Of a DNA stretch of 38,182 nucleotides, positions 1 to 9,300 are shown in pieces. Numbering within the stretch: the first letter of the stretch is position 1; every line of letters starts with the position of its first letter. A program made the position numbers and the translations under genes. The stretch is from JAFNGF01 sp964567045. GTDB taxonomy: Bacteria > Planctomycetota > Phycisphaerae > Sedimentisphaerales > Anaerobacaceae. Below the pieces are notes generated by a model that ran no database searches, was not told the origin of the DNA, and worked only from the letters and a program-made list of their open reading frames with translations. The stretch lies in assembly GCA_964567045.1 (NCBI GenBank), contig CAZMLE010000036.1, positions 1-38,182 on the forward strand. Reading direction: 5' to 3'.

Positions 1-2
1 AG

Positions 3-1304
3 CGTATTCTGAGCGAGCTGGCTGCCGAGATTGAAAAGCAGGGCGTGGATTTTGTTCTGTTTCCGGGCGATCTTGTTTCCGGCTATTCAACCACCGGCCC
101 GAGCCAATTTGAGGCTCAATTGAAGCGATGGGTAGACCTCATGAAGCCGGTCTACGATGCCGGCATCGGTGTGTATGTTGGTCGCGGCAATCACGAGCTT
201 GCGGACCTCTGGTACATTTCTTCCGGTTATAACGCTGACCCGAATGATAATTACGCGCGCCGCTGGCTTAACGTTTTCAGCAGCGACTTGTATCCCGACC
301 AGAGACTGCCCGGCAACGGTCCTGCCGGCGAGAAGTATATGACGTATTCTGTCACTCACAAAAACGCTTTCATTGTCTGCCTCGATCAGTACGCCGGCCT
401 CGGGCACGAATTTGTCCATAAGGTGAATCAAGCCTGGCTTGATGCCCAATTAGCGGCTAATACAAAACCGCACGTCTTTGCGGCTGGGCACGAACTTGCC
501 TTCAGGGCCTTGCCGCGTGAGTGTCTGGACAAATATCCGGCTGACCGTGATGCGTTCTGGAGCAGCCTGAAAAATGCCGGGGCACGAACGTACCTCTGCG
601 GTCACGACCACTTCTACGACCACGCCCGCGTTGATGACGGTGATGGTAAGCCGGATAATGATATCCACCAGTACACCATCGGAACCGCTGGAGCCTACCT
701 TTATACGTGGTCGCCGCCATACGACGGCAATAACAGCGACTATATTGTCGAGCAAGTGCACCACGCTGGGCGATACGGCTATGTTCTGGTCGACGTAAAC
801 GACTTAGACGTAACGCTGACCTGGATGCAGCGCAATACAAACAATCTGGATATAGAGGGATTGTATGAGCCTAATGAGGCATGGAGTTATACTATTGTGC
901 CGAAGCCGGTTGTGCTGTCACCGAATGGCGGCGAGAACCTGGCGGCGGAAAATGATTACGCTATCACCTGGAAGACGCTTGAAGGCGCCGAGATAAATCG
1001 CGTGCTGATCGAGTACTCTTGCGACAATAGCTCCGGCTGGAAAGAAGTTAATGTATGTGAAAACACTGGTTCGCACCAGTGGAAGACCCCGGCGGTAGAT
1101 TCTGACCGGTGTCTGCTGCGGATAAGCGATCTGCGAAATCCGACTATCGCTGACACAAGCGATTCTGTCTTTACGATATTTCAGTGTCGCAGGCACCTTA
1201 GCGGCGACCTGAACGGCGATTGCTACGTTGACGCTTTAGACCTGGCCATATTAGCGGGCGATTGGCTCAAATGCGCAAATCCGTTTGATCCTGCCTGTGA
1301 TTAG
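3..1304 (+). CDS. Secreted metallophosphoesterase with C-terminal dockerin-like module (5' end outside window)
   Basis: The reading frame is open to the left edge, so the start and the first metal-binding motif lie outside the window. The visible part has calcineurin-like phosphoesterase signatures in order: FPGDLVSG (GD motif), GRGNHE (GNH motif), a lone AAGHE segment, and CGHDHFYDH (GHxH motif). About residue 300 a beta-sandwich segment beginning PKPVVLSPNGGENL follows. The chain ends in DLNGDCYVDALDLAILA, a calcium-binding dockerin-type repeat common in Phycisphaerae secreted proteins. The family hydrolyses phosphomonoesters or diesters with two metals; the substrate cannot be told here. 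The tail suggests an extracellular or surface location. A degenerate PEP-CTERM gene follows on the same strand after 37 bp. Confidence 0.85.
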   Translation, partial: RILSELAAEIEKQGVDFVLFPGDLVSGYSTTGPSQFEAQLKRWVDLMKPVYDAGIGVYVGRGNHELADLWYISSGYNADPNDNYARRWLNVFSSDLYPDQRLPGNGPAGEKYMTYSVTHKNAFIVCLDQYAGLGHEFVHKVNQAWLDAQLAANTKPHVFAAGHELAFRALPRECLDKYPADRDAFWSSLKNAGARTYLCGHDHFYDHARVDDGDGKPDNDIHQYTIGTAGAYLYTWSPPYDGNNSDYIVEQVHHAGRYGYVLVDVNDLDVTLTWMQRNTNNLDIEGLYEPNEAWSYTIVPKPVVLSPNGGENLAAENDYAITWKTLEGAEINRVLIEYSCDNSSGWKEVNVCENTGSHQWKTPAVDSDRCLLRISDLRNPTIADTSDSVFTIFQCRRHLSGDLNGDCYVDALDLAILAGDWLKCANPFDPACD

Positions 1305-1341
1305 ACGAAGTAGGCGAATGCTTCAGCAGGAGGCAGATAAA

Positions 1342-1850
1342 ATGAGAACGCACGCAGCTCTCTTGTGGACATTGTTTGGTTCGTGTGCTGTCATGTTGGG
1401 CTTGACGTCACGCAGTCCGGCAGAGCCGGCAATACAAGGTGTTCTGCTCACTCCGGATGGCGGTGGTCGGTACGTTGTCACTTGGCATTAACGATGTTGG
1501 TCAAGTAGTGGGGGAGGGTTTCCCTGAGCCATATAACTTAGGGCGTGCTTTTTCTGCTCGATATAGGCAAATTGTCGCCTAAAGATGCGTTTTCCTACGG
1601 CATGGGTATAAATGATCTTGGCCAAGTCGTTGGATGGTCTCGTAATGGCGCCATGACCGACCTGAACGCCTTACTGTCATCTGAACTTGGCTATAAACTG
1701 ACAGGTGCGGTCAGTATTAACGACCACGGCCAAATTGTGGCCGTCAGTGATCCTTCTTTCATTCCCGAACCCACGACAGTCCTACTGCTTGGCTTGGGCG
1801 GCTTGGCATTGTGCGGGTGCAGAACCGGGAGCGTGAGCGACCGGACCTGA
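1342..1850 (+). pseudogene. Broken HAF-repeat / PEP-CTERM exported protein
   Basis: A good ribosome site (AGGAGG at 1328-1333) precedes ATG 1342, which opens a typical signal peptide (MRTHAALLWTLFGSCAVMLG). The frame stops at 1489-1491. Related sequence continues in the second frame from about 1481 (LGINDVGQVVGEG) and then in the third frame from about 1545 (GINDLGQVVGWS, SINDHGQIVAVSD). These are HAF-type beta-propeller-like repeats. The last frame ends in PEPTTVLLLGLGGLAL followed by a short basic end, which is a PEP-CTERM sorting signal. Intact members are normally several hundred residues long, so this copy has at least two frameshifts plus internal deletion. Exosortase processing would apply to an intact copy. 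The pseudogene call is strong; the original function is unknown. Confidence 0.7.
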
Positions 1851-1936
1851 ATTCTGACTCCTGAATTCCCATTCTAAACTTCTCAGGGTTGAAAATCTTC
1901 TTTCAATTCGCTGTCATTTCTGGTAAAAGTGCTTAC

Positions 1937-1984
1937 ACAGCAGTTGCCTGCGCTTGCCGCGGGGCAGCGGAAAGTCCGAAGCAA
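1937..1984 (+). other. Hairpin plus GCGGAAAGTCCG motif upstream of pyrC
   Basis: A C/G-rich hairpin (TGCC...GGCA arms) is followed directly by GCGGAAAGTCCGAAGC. The order resembles the 5' P3-P4 part of bacterial RNase P RNA (core GAGGAAAGTCCGGGC). The pyrC start lies only about 45 bp downstream, so a full RNase P RNA cannot fit. It could be a 5' fragment, a leader hairpin of pyrC, or chance. Low confidence. Confidence 0.15.
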
Positions 1985-2025
1985 AGGATATAAAACTGGA
2001 TCCGCCAAATGGAGTGTGAAATGCT

Positions 2026-3318
2026 ATGCCTGATGAGCTTCTGATAAAAGATGGGCGCGTGATTGACCCTGCAAACGGCGTTGACAAAGAATGCGATGTG
2101 CTTATCGTAGACGGCAAGATCGCAGAGGTCGGCCGGATCGACAAGCCTGCGCAGACGGTTATTGATGCTACGGGCAAGTTAGTGACGCCGGGCTTGATTG
2201 ATATTCACGTCCATTTCCGTGAGCCGGGCGATGAAGAAGAAGAAACCATAGCAAGCGGCTCAGCGGCGGCGGTGGCGGCCGGCTTTACTTCGGTGGTGTG
2301 TATGCCCAACACCAGCCCTGTCATCGAAAACGAAACCGATGTCGAGTATATCCACCGCAAGGGCAGGCAGGCCCGCAAAACCCACGTCTATACCATGGGC
2401 GCCATCACCAAGGGCCGACAGGGCGTCGAGCTGGCCGAGATGGGATTTATGGCTGAGGCAGGGGCGGTCGGCTTCACAGATGATGGCAAGGGGGTTCAAA
2501 ATCCGTCGGTTATGCTGCGGGCTCTAAAATACGCCGCGATGTTTAACGTAGTTGTAGCTCAGCACTGTCAGGATGATAGTTTTGCCGGCGACGGCGTAAT
2601 GAACGCCGGATTTTATTCGACGATACTTGGCCTGCCTGGAATGGATGCGTTGGCAGAGCAAGCCATGCTGTGGCGGGACATACAGCTCGTCAAAAAAATC
2701 CGCCTTGGGCGGATTCGCTACCACGCCCAGCATATATCGACAGCGGGGTCGGTCGATTTGATAAGGGCCGCTAAAAAGGATTCTTTGCCGATCACTTGTG
2801 AGGTGACGCCGCATCATTTGTTTTTCACCGAGGAGCGTTGCGCCGACTACGATACCAACTACAAGGTCAATCCGCCCCTGCGAACAGCCAGAGACATCGA
2901 GGCATTGAAGGAGGCAATTGCGGAAGGGCTAATTGACGCTTTGGTGACAGATCACGCCCCGCACTTGCAGAGTGAAAAGGAGCTGGAATTTTTGGCGGCG
3001 CCGTTCGGCATTGCCAGTTTAGAGTGCGCTTTGGGTTTGTATGTTAAGGCCCTTATTGAGCCGGGCATTCTGGATTGGCCTGGCTTGATTCGACTTATGA
3101 CGGAAAAGCCCGCAAAGATAATTGGCATTGATAAGGGTACTCTCAGCAAAGGCAAGCAAGCCGATGTTACTATTATTGACCCGAACGCTGAGTATGAAAT
3201 TGACGTGAACAAGTTCCGCTCCAAGAGCAGGAACTGTCCTTATCATGCCTGGAAAGTCAGAGGCAAGGTCGAAAAAACGCTCGTACAGGGCGAGATAAGG
3301 TTTCAGGCCGGTGAATGA
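2026..3318 (+). CDS. pyrC: Dihydroorotase
   Basis: Catalyses the reversible cyclisation of N-carbamoyl-aspartate to dihydroorotate, third step of de novo pyrimidine synthesis, in the cytoplasm. At 430 residues it has the usual length of class I bacterial dihydroorotases. The metal-binding DIHVHFREPG motif is at residues 59-68 (H61, H63), followed by the conserved FTDDGKGVQNP segment, AQHCQDD, the HISTAGS histidine and TDHAPH near the C-terminal third. The start at 2026 has GGAG 11 bases upstream; an ATG at 2021 is out of frame. No pyrB or carA/B is next to it. The following NYN-domain gene starts 3 bp after the stop codon, so the two are probably cotranscribed. Confidence 0.95.
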   Translation: MPDELLIKDGRVIDPANGVDKECDVLIVDGKIAEVGRIDKPAQTVIDATGKLVTPGLIDIHVHFREPGDEEEETIASGSAAAVAAGFTSVVCMPNTSPVIENETDVEYIHRKGRQARKTHVYTMGAITKGRQGVELAEMGFMAEAGAVGFTDDGKGVQNPSVMLRALKYAAMFNVVVAQHCQDDSFAGDGVMNAGFYSTILGLPGMDALAEQAMLWRDIQLVKKIRLGRIRYHAQHISTAGSVDLIRAAKKDSLPITCEVTPHHLFFTEERCADYDTNYKVNPPLRTARDIEALKEAIAEGLIDALVTDHAPHLQSEKELEFLAAPFGIASLECALGLYVKALIEPGILDWPGLIRLMTEKPAKIIGIDKGTLSKGKQADVTIIDPNAEYEIDVNKFRSKSRNCPYHAWKVRGKVEKTLVQGEIRFQAGE

Positions 3319-3321
3319 CAA

Positions 3322-3801
3322 ATGCCGCTCATTATTGATGGTCACAATTTGTTGTGGGCGGTGCAGAACGCCGGCGAGCAGGCTGAGTCAATTAGCGATA
3401 TTCAGTTGTGCTGGATTGTCGGCAGGTATCTGAAACAGACCGGCGAAAGCGGCGAGATAATTTTTGATGGTATTGGGCCGACAGATAAAAGCGGATTCGA
3501 TAACATAGCTACTCTGCAGGTTCTGTTTGTGGGCCGAGCCACCGATGCTGATACTGTAATCGAGCAGAAGATACAAGTATGCACCGCGCCGAGAAGATTG
3601 ACCGTCGTAAGCAGCGACCGCCGGCTGCGCAAGGCAGCCCAGGCACGAAAAGCAACAGCGGTAAAATCTGAGGTTTTCTGGAATGATGTTGCCAAACAAC
3701 TGAGCCGAAAAAAGACCGCCAAAGAGCCTCCAGAGAAACGCCTCGGACTTACCGAGAGTGAAACCAAACTATGGCTCGAATTTTTCGGTCTTGAGCAATA
3801 G
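3322..3801 (+). CDS. NYN-domain (YacP/Rae1-like) ribonuclease family protein
   Basis: A 159-residue protein beginning MPLIIDGHNLLW, the N-terminal signature of NYN (PIN-like) nucleases of the YacP group, with D6 and N9 as likely metal ligands. Further acidic positions fit the fold: the ADTVIEQ segment (about residues 74-80) and VVSSDRRL (about 95-102). Relatives such as Bacillus Rae1 cleave mRNA at the ribosome, but whether this one does is not shown. It starts 3 bp after pyrC, so translation is probably coupled. The C-terminal 30 residues are basic then acidic and end in a conserved-looking LWLEFF helix. Downstream is a hairpin-rich repeat that separates it from the convergent subtilase gene. 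Confidence 0.8.
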   Translation: MPLIIDGHNLLWAVQNAGEQAESISDIQLCWIVGRYLKQTGESGEIIFDGIGPTDKSGFDNIATLQVLFVGRATDADTVIEQKIQVCTAPRRLTVVSSDRRLRKAAQARKATAVKSEVFWNDVAKQLSRKKTAKEPPEKRLGLTESETKLWLEFFGLEQ

Positions 3802-3827
3802 GAGGCCAGTGTTCAGCCCCGCGATCC

Positions 3828-3893
3828 TTCGACCCCGCTCAGAGCTTGCCCCTTCGACAAGCTCAGGGCAGGCTCTGAGTCTGCCGAAGGGAC
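3828..3893. repeat. Dispersed palindromic repeat (CTTCGACAAGCTCAGG family), probable two-way terminator
   Basis: The stretch between two convergent genes contains CCTTCGACCCCGCTCAG, then CCTTCGACAAGCTCAGG, then TCTGCCGAAGG. The arms AGAGCttGCCC and GGGCagGCTCT can fold into a strong hairpin around the CTTCGACAAGCTCAGG core. A second copy of the core (CCTTCGACTGCGCTCAGGACAG) lies at about 6338-6359. Similar sequences are dispersed in many environmental bacterial genomes; the REP-like nature is an inference. Its place between gene ends suits transcription termination. Confidence 0.6.
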
Positions 3894-3917
3894 AAGTTTA
3901 TCGCGGCGTTACATTTC

Positions 3918-6038
3918 TTAATGATTTATTGAGTCACTGGTTTCTCCATACAGGACACAGCTCTGGCTGTTTCTGACGACGCTATCTACGGTGAACGTGA
4001 CTGTACCTGCCGTCAGAATCCAGCCCGTGCCGAAGCTTACTTGGCCATTTTGCGTAGTACCCGAGACATTCGCCCTGTAAGCACCGCTCCAGCGGCCCCG
4101 CACGGTTGCTCTGTTGATGACCGCCGCACCGTCTGTAATGGTCACCGTTGCTGCTGCCCGCCAAAGTGTCCAGAAGGCTTGCACTGACATATCAATATTC
4201 ACGTACGCTGTGGGAACGGCTGGTTTTTCCTGCACCGTGACCGTTGTGCTCCCAGAATCATTGTCGCCATCATCGTCGGTAAAGTCATGACTGGCAGTCA
4301 GTGTATGCTTGCCGATACTTGCCCCGCTGGTGTTCCAGGAGAAATTGACAGTCGTAGAATCGCCTGCAGCCAGACCGCCGGTGATTGTCTGGGTGCCAAT
4401 GGTGATACCATCGGTATCATCACTAAGCGCAACAGTTATATTGGATGTCACGTCCTGGTTGCCGGTGTTTTCTACGGTGACATCCACGCTAGCCACATCG
4501 CCCTGGACCACACTGCCGGGGGCGCTCACACCTGTGACGGCGATATCCGTAACCGGCATCTCTACAGTGACTGCCGTGCTCTTGGAGTTATCTGCGATAT
4601 CCGTCTCATCCGCTACCGGTCCAGCCGTCGCCGTTAGAGTGTGGCCCAGGAGCTCAGCGTCGATTGTATCCCAGGAAAAGCTAACCGTCGCAGAAGTGTT
4701 CGCTGCCAGGCTCACGGACTGTGTCTCTATAGTCACGCCATCCGTGTCGTCGGTCAGGACTACGTCGAAGGCTTCATTGAAAGTACCCTGGTTCTGCACC
4801 GTCACGTCAATCGCAACTATGTCTCCGGCAAAAACCGAACTCGGAGCGGCAATAGCCGTGACTGCTACGTCGTGTATATCCGCTACTTGCGCTGCTGCTG
4901 CGGCATTGACAAGTCCATATCCGTACAGGTTGTCTCGTCCAGCAGCGCCGAGATCTTCTGCAGTCTCTTGGAGCCTGATACGGAGCTGCTCGGCTGTCAA
5001 ACTCGGGTCGGCAGCCCAGGCCAGAGCTGCTGTTCCAGCCACGTGTGGGCAAGCCATCGAAGTGCCGCTGCCGATAGCGTATCCACTGTTTCTGTACGTG
5101 GACTTAATGTTTGCGCCTGGTGCTGCCAGTTCAACTTCGGGGCCGGTGCTTGAGAAATCTGCTATCACGTCGTTAATGTTTGTCGCGGAAACGGCGATGA
5201 CTGACTTATACGCTGCCGGGTAAATCACGGGGCCGCCTTTCTCGTTGCCCGCTGCTGCAACTAATAATACGCCCGCATCGTAGGCTGCATTGCAGGCGTT
5301 CGCCAGCGATTCGCTGTACTCGGCTGCGCCAAAGCTCATTGAGGCGATGTCTATTCCGCTGTCCACACACCATTCAAGGCCTTGGATGATGTCACTGATG
5401 TAGCCGTTGCCGTCATCGCCCAAAACCTTCACTACCCACAGACTTGCCCCAGGTGCAACGCCCACTACTCCGATGTTGTTGTCTAATGCTGCGACTATTC
5501 CGGCGCAGTAGGAGCCGTGTCCATATTTGTCGTCCCAGTAAGCTTTGTTCGTGCTGCCATCCTTCCACCACCAGCCGGCGTAATTTATACCGCCGGCGAT
5601 GTTGCCCGCCAGGTCCGGATGGTCGTAGTCCACGCCTGTGTCAAGGATTGCCACGCTCACGCCTTTGCCTGTGTTTGTGCTCCATACGTTGTCTGCGCCT
5701 ATGCGTTCCACGCCCCAAGCAGTTTCCTGCCCGATGGCGTGCATCATAATGTCATTTTCGATATAGGCGATTTCCGGGCGGTCCTTCAGTTTGGCGATCA
5801 GGTGTTCCGGCAATCCGGCTGATACCAGCGGCAGGAACCCGAAGGAATGGTGTACTTCACCGCCGAGATCGCGCACCCAGATTCTGCGGTTCTCGGCGGC
5901 CTGCTGCCCCAGCCCATCTTTGAAGCCGATCAACACTCTTTGCCCTGAAGGCCTGTCTTGGGCGAAAGCTGTGTTAGCTAAACACGCGACCAAGAGGCCC
6001 AGCAGTATAGCTGCCCTTGCTGAATAGCTCTTTTTCAT
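3918..6038 (-). CDS. Secreted subtilisin-like serine protease with two CARDB domains
   Basis: A 706-residue S8 family protease. It has a Sec signal peptide (residues 1-26, cleaved near AFAQ), an I9-like propeptide (about 32-100) and a catalytic domain with D133 (VAILDTGVDYDHPDL), H174 (YGHGSYCAG), oxyanion N265 (AAAGNE) and S327 (GSGTSMACPHVAG). The triad is complete, so it should be active. Two CARDB beta-sandwich repeats follow (about 388-490 and 497-595), then a 100-residue C-terminal domain rich in W and TVTIT-like strands. No dockerin or PEP-CTERM motif is visible. It is probably exported and used in peptide nutrition or processing of other secreted proteins. The start has a GAGG site just upstream. 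It diverges from nifJ. Confidence 0.93.
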   Translation of the reverse strand: MKKSYSARAAILLGLLVACLANTAFAQDRPSGQRVLIGFKDGLGQQAAENRRIWVRDLGGEVHHSFGFLPLVSAGLPEHLIAKLKDRPEIAYIENDIMMHAIGQETAWGVERIGADNVWSTNTGKGVSVAILDTGVDYDHPDLAGNIAGGINYAGWWWKDGSTNKAYWDDKYGHGSYCAGIVAALDNNIGVVGVAPGASLWVVKVLGDDGNGYISDIIQGLEWCVDSGIDIASMSFGAAEYSESLANACNAAYDAGVLLVAAAGNEKGGPVIYPAAYKSVIAVSATNINDVIADFSSTGPEVELAAPGANIKSTYRNSGYAIGSGTSMACPHVAGTAALAWAADPSLTAEQLRIRLQETAEDLGAAGRDNLYGYGLVNAAAAAQVADIHDVAVTAIAAPSSVFAGDIVAIDVTVQNQGTFNEAFDVVLTDDTDGVTIETQSVSLAANTSATVSFSWDTIDAELLGHTLTATAGPVADETDIADNSKSTAVTVEMPVTDIAVTGVSAPGSVVQGDVASVDVTVENTGNQDVTSNITVALSDDTDGITIGTQTITGGLAAGDSTTVNFSWNTSGASIGKHTLTASHDFTDDDGDNDSGSTTVTVQEKPAVPTAYVNIDMSVQAFWTLWRAAATVTITDGAAVINRATVRGRWSGAYRANVSGTTQNGQVSFGTGWILTAGTVTFTVDSVVRNSQSCVLYGETSDSINH

Positions 6039-6078
6039 GATTTAGCCCTCTACTAACTGTTTTTGGATGGGTGGCAGC

Positions 6079-6102
6079 GCCAACACCGACGTCGGCGTTG
6101 GC
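6079..6102. repeat. 24-bp near-perfect palindrome in the subtilase/nifJ divergent region
   Basis: GCCAACACCGAC joined to GTCGGCGTTGGC gives 12-bp arms with a single mismatch and no spacer. It lies about 40 bp upstream of the subtilase start codon. The symmetry suits an operator for a dimeric regulator or a cruciform/hairpin; which one cannot be decided from one copy. Confidence 0.4.
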
Positions 6103-6249
6103 GATGGCTGATCACCGAGACTTCACTATTGGGATATCGGCTGAATTACCGAAAAAACAAAAATTTTTTCCGAGGTTCGTGCATTGCCTTATGCTCGAAA
6201 AAGTTGTATAAAAGTGTTTTTCCGGTGCGCGGCGAAATAAGGTATAAAG

Positions 6250-6362
6250 CCACAGAGGAGACAGACCCGCCTGCCGGACGGGCAGGGTTCACAGAGATAA
6301 GAAAATATGATATTTCCTCTGAGTTCTCTGTGGTCTCCTTCGACTGCGCTCAGGACAGCGTC
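6250..6362. repeat. Composite nested inverted repeat upstream of nifJ
   Basis: The 348-bp intergenic stretch 6039-6386 holds no gene apart from this structure and the 24-bp palindrome. Outer arms CCACAGAG (6250-6257) and CTCTGTGG (6326-6333) enclose CCGCCTGCCGGACGGGCAGG, a self-complementary block, a second TTCACAGAGA, and AAATATGATATTT (6303-6315, perfect 6+1+6). It is followed by a copy of the CTTCGAC..CTCAGG repeat. The pieces look like several dispersed repeats that landed in the leader region of nifJ. The nifJ promoter must lie in or before this stretch. Confidence 0.55.
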
Positions 6363-6386
6363 TGTGGCAAAAAAGTGGAGAAAAAG

Positions 6387-9300
6387 ATGATGCGTAGAAT
6401 GGTAACGATTGACGGCAATACAGCGGCGGCATACGTGGCTCACGCTACAAACGAAGTTATTGCAATATACCCCATTACTCCGAGTTCGCCGATGGGGGAA
6501 ATTGCCGATGACAAGACGGCAAAAGGCGAGGCCAACATCTGGGGCACGGTTCCTTCGGTTACGGAAATGCAGTCCGAAGCCGGCGCAGCGGCAGCCGTGC
6601 ATGGGGCATTGGCTGCCGGCGCCTTGACGACAACTTTCACGGCTTCTCAGGGGCTGCTGTTGATGATTCCCAATATGTATAAGATTGCCGGAGAGCTGCT
6701 GCCAACTGTTTTTCACATCTCAGCTCGGTCGCTGGCCTGTCAGGCTCTATCCATATTTGGGGACCAGTCTGACGTAATGACCTGCCGAGAGACCGGCTTT
6801 GCCATGCTGGCTTCGTGCAATGTCCAGGAAGTCATGGATTTTGCACTAATTGCTCAGCAGGCCACACTTGCCTCACGCGTGCCTTTCTTGCACTTTTTCG
6901 ATGGTTTCAGAACCAGTCACGAAATTCAAAAGGTTGAAGAGCTAACATTTGATGATATACGGGCGATGATTGACGATGAGCTTGTAGCCCAGCACAAGGC
7001 CAGGGCATTATCGCCCGATAGGCCCATGATCTCCGGCACGGCTCAGAATCCTGATGTTTACTTTCAAGGCAGAGAGACGGTGAACAAATACTATCTGGCC
7101 GCGCCACAGATTGTTCAGGAGACGATGGACAAATTCGCCAAGCAGGTTGGGCGCAGTTATCATCTGTTCGACTACGTCGGGCCGAAAGATGCAGAGAAAG
7201 TCATCGTCATTATGGGCTCAGGGGCGGATACCGTCCATGAGACTGTGGAATACTTAGCATCTAAAGGCGATAAAGTAGGTTTGGTAAAAGTCAGGCTTTA
7301 CCGCCCGTTCAGCTGCAAGGACTTTGTAAATGCCCTGCCCAAGACCGTCAAAAAAATTGCCGTATTGGACAGGACAAAAGAGCCAGGCTCAATTGGTGAG
7401 CCATTGTATCTGGATGTCCGAACCGCTATCGGCGAAGCTATGGCTGAAGGTCGTGCGCCCTTTGAGAAATACCCCGTAATTGTCGGAGGACGATATGGGC
7501 TGGGGTCAAAGGAGTTTACGCCCGCTATGGTCAAAGCAGTGTTTGATAATCTCGATGCGGCAGCACCCAAGAGCGGCTTTACGGTCGGCATCATTGACGA
7601 TGTAACTAACACCAGTCTGGAAGTTGATGAATCTTTCGAGATTTCGGCTGAAGGGCTTTTCCGCGCGATGTTCTTCGGGCTTGGCTCAGACGGTACAGTC
7701 AGTGCGAACCACAACTCCATAACGATCATCGGCGAACTGACGGACAATTACGCCCAGGGCTATTTCGTCTACGACTCGAAAAAAGCCGGTGGTGTCACCA
7801 TATCGCATCTGCGATTTGGAAAGAAGATGATCCGCAGGCCTTACCTGATTAGTAAAGCCGATTTTGTTGCCTGTCATAATCCGAGCTTTCTGGAGAAGTA
7901 CGACATGCTGTCAGCGGCACGCGAGGGTGCTATGTTCTTGCTCACCACCGGCCACGGTCCCAACGAGGTCTGGGACACTCTACCGCGCGAGGTGCAGAAG
8001 CAGATAATCGACAAGAAGCTCAAGTTCTACGTTATTGATGCGATCTCGCTTGCCCAGGAGCTCGGGCTGGGGCCGAGAATTAACGTGATTATGCAGACAG
8101 CCTTTTTCAAGATCGCCGATATTATTCCGCTCGATGTTGCAATCAAGGCCATCAAGGACGCAATTAAAAAGAGCTATGGCAAGAAAGGGGAAAAGATTGT
8201 TCAGATGAACAATGCCGCCGTAGACGGAGCTCTGGAAAGGGTGTACGAAGTAAAAGTCCCTAAGCAGGTGACCAGCAAGATAACGATGCGGCCGCCCGTG
8301 CCGGAAAACGCCCCCGATTTTGTCAAGAACGTTACCGGGGAGCTTATCGCGCTTCGTGGAGATAAATTGCCCGTCAGCAAAATGCCGCCCGACGGTAAAT
8401 TCCCGACCGGCACGACAAAATATGAAAAGCGCAACATCGCCGTCGATATTCCACAGTGGAAGCCGGACGTTTGTATTCAGTGTGGGACGTGCTCGTTCGT
8501 GTGTCCGCACGCAACCATAAGGATAAAGGCTTATGACCAGAAGTATCTGGCAAATGCACCGGCGACATTCAAGAGTGCCGATGCAAAAGGCAAGGAATTC
8601 GCCGGCATGAAATTCACCGTTCAGGTTGCACCGGAAGACTGTACCGGCTGCGGCGCCTGTGTGCAATCCTGTCCGGCACAGGAAAAGGACCAGAACAAAC
8701 AACCGACCGGCCGCAAGGCGATAAATATGGCCCCGCAGGAGCCGCTTCGTGAGCAGGAGCGCCAGAATTACGAATACTTCCTGTCTATTCCGAATACAGA
8801 CCCTGCGCTATTCAAAGCTAACACCGTCAAGGGCAGTCAGTTAATTGAGCCTTTGTTCGAGTATTCGGGCGCCTGTGCCGGCTGCGGCGAGACGGCTTAT
8901 GTAAAACTGCTCACCCAACTTTTTGGCGACAGAGCCTTCATCGGCAATGCGACTGGGTGCTCATCGATCTATGGCGGCAATCTGCCAACCACGCCCTATA
9001 CCAAGCGGTCCGACGGCAGGGGGCCAACCTGGAGCAATAGCTTGTTCGAGGATAACGCTGAGTTTGCGATGGGAATGCGACTGACAATCGACAAATTTAA
9101 AGAGCGTGCACTGTACCTGTTGGGGCAGGCCTCCACCAAAGGCTGTGTCGAACAGCAGTTGGCAGAAGAAATAAGAGCAGCCGCGTTGGCTAACGACCCT
9201 GAGCAAAGCGCCATCGAACAGCAGAGGGTACGTGTGGATAAGCTCAAGCAGCAATGTGAAAAGAGCGGTTGCGGGAATTGCAGGCAGTTGTTAAGTGTTG

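Noticed and set aside
4309..5223. Long plus-strand open frame within the subtilase gene
   Set aside because: It is the antisense of a high-G/C protease gene whose motifs are complete on the minus strand.
6063..6386. Possible 108-residue N-terminal extension of the nifJ product
   Set aside because: The extension is composed of repeat DNA, has no ribosome site and no family match; the PFOR homology begins right at codon 6387-6405.
7980..8702. 240-residue minus-strand open frame inside nifJ
   Set aside because: Antisense shadow of the Fe-S region; no start site and no plausible protein pattern.
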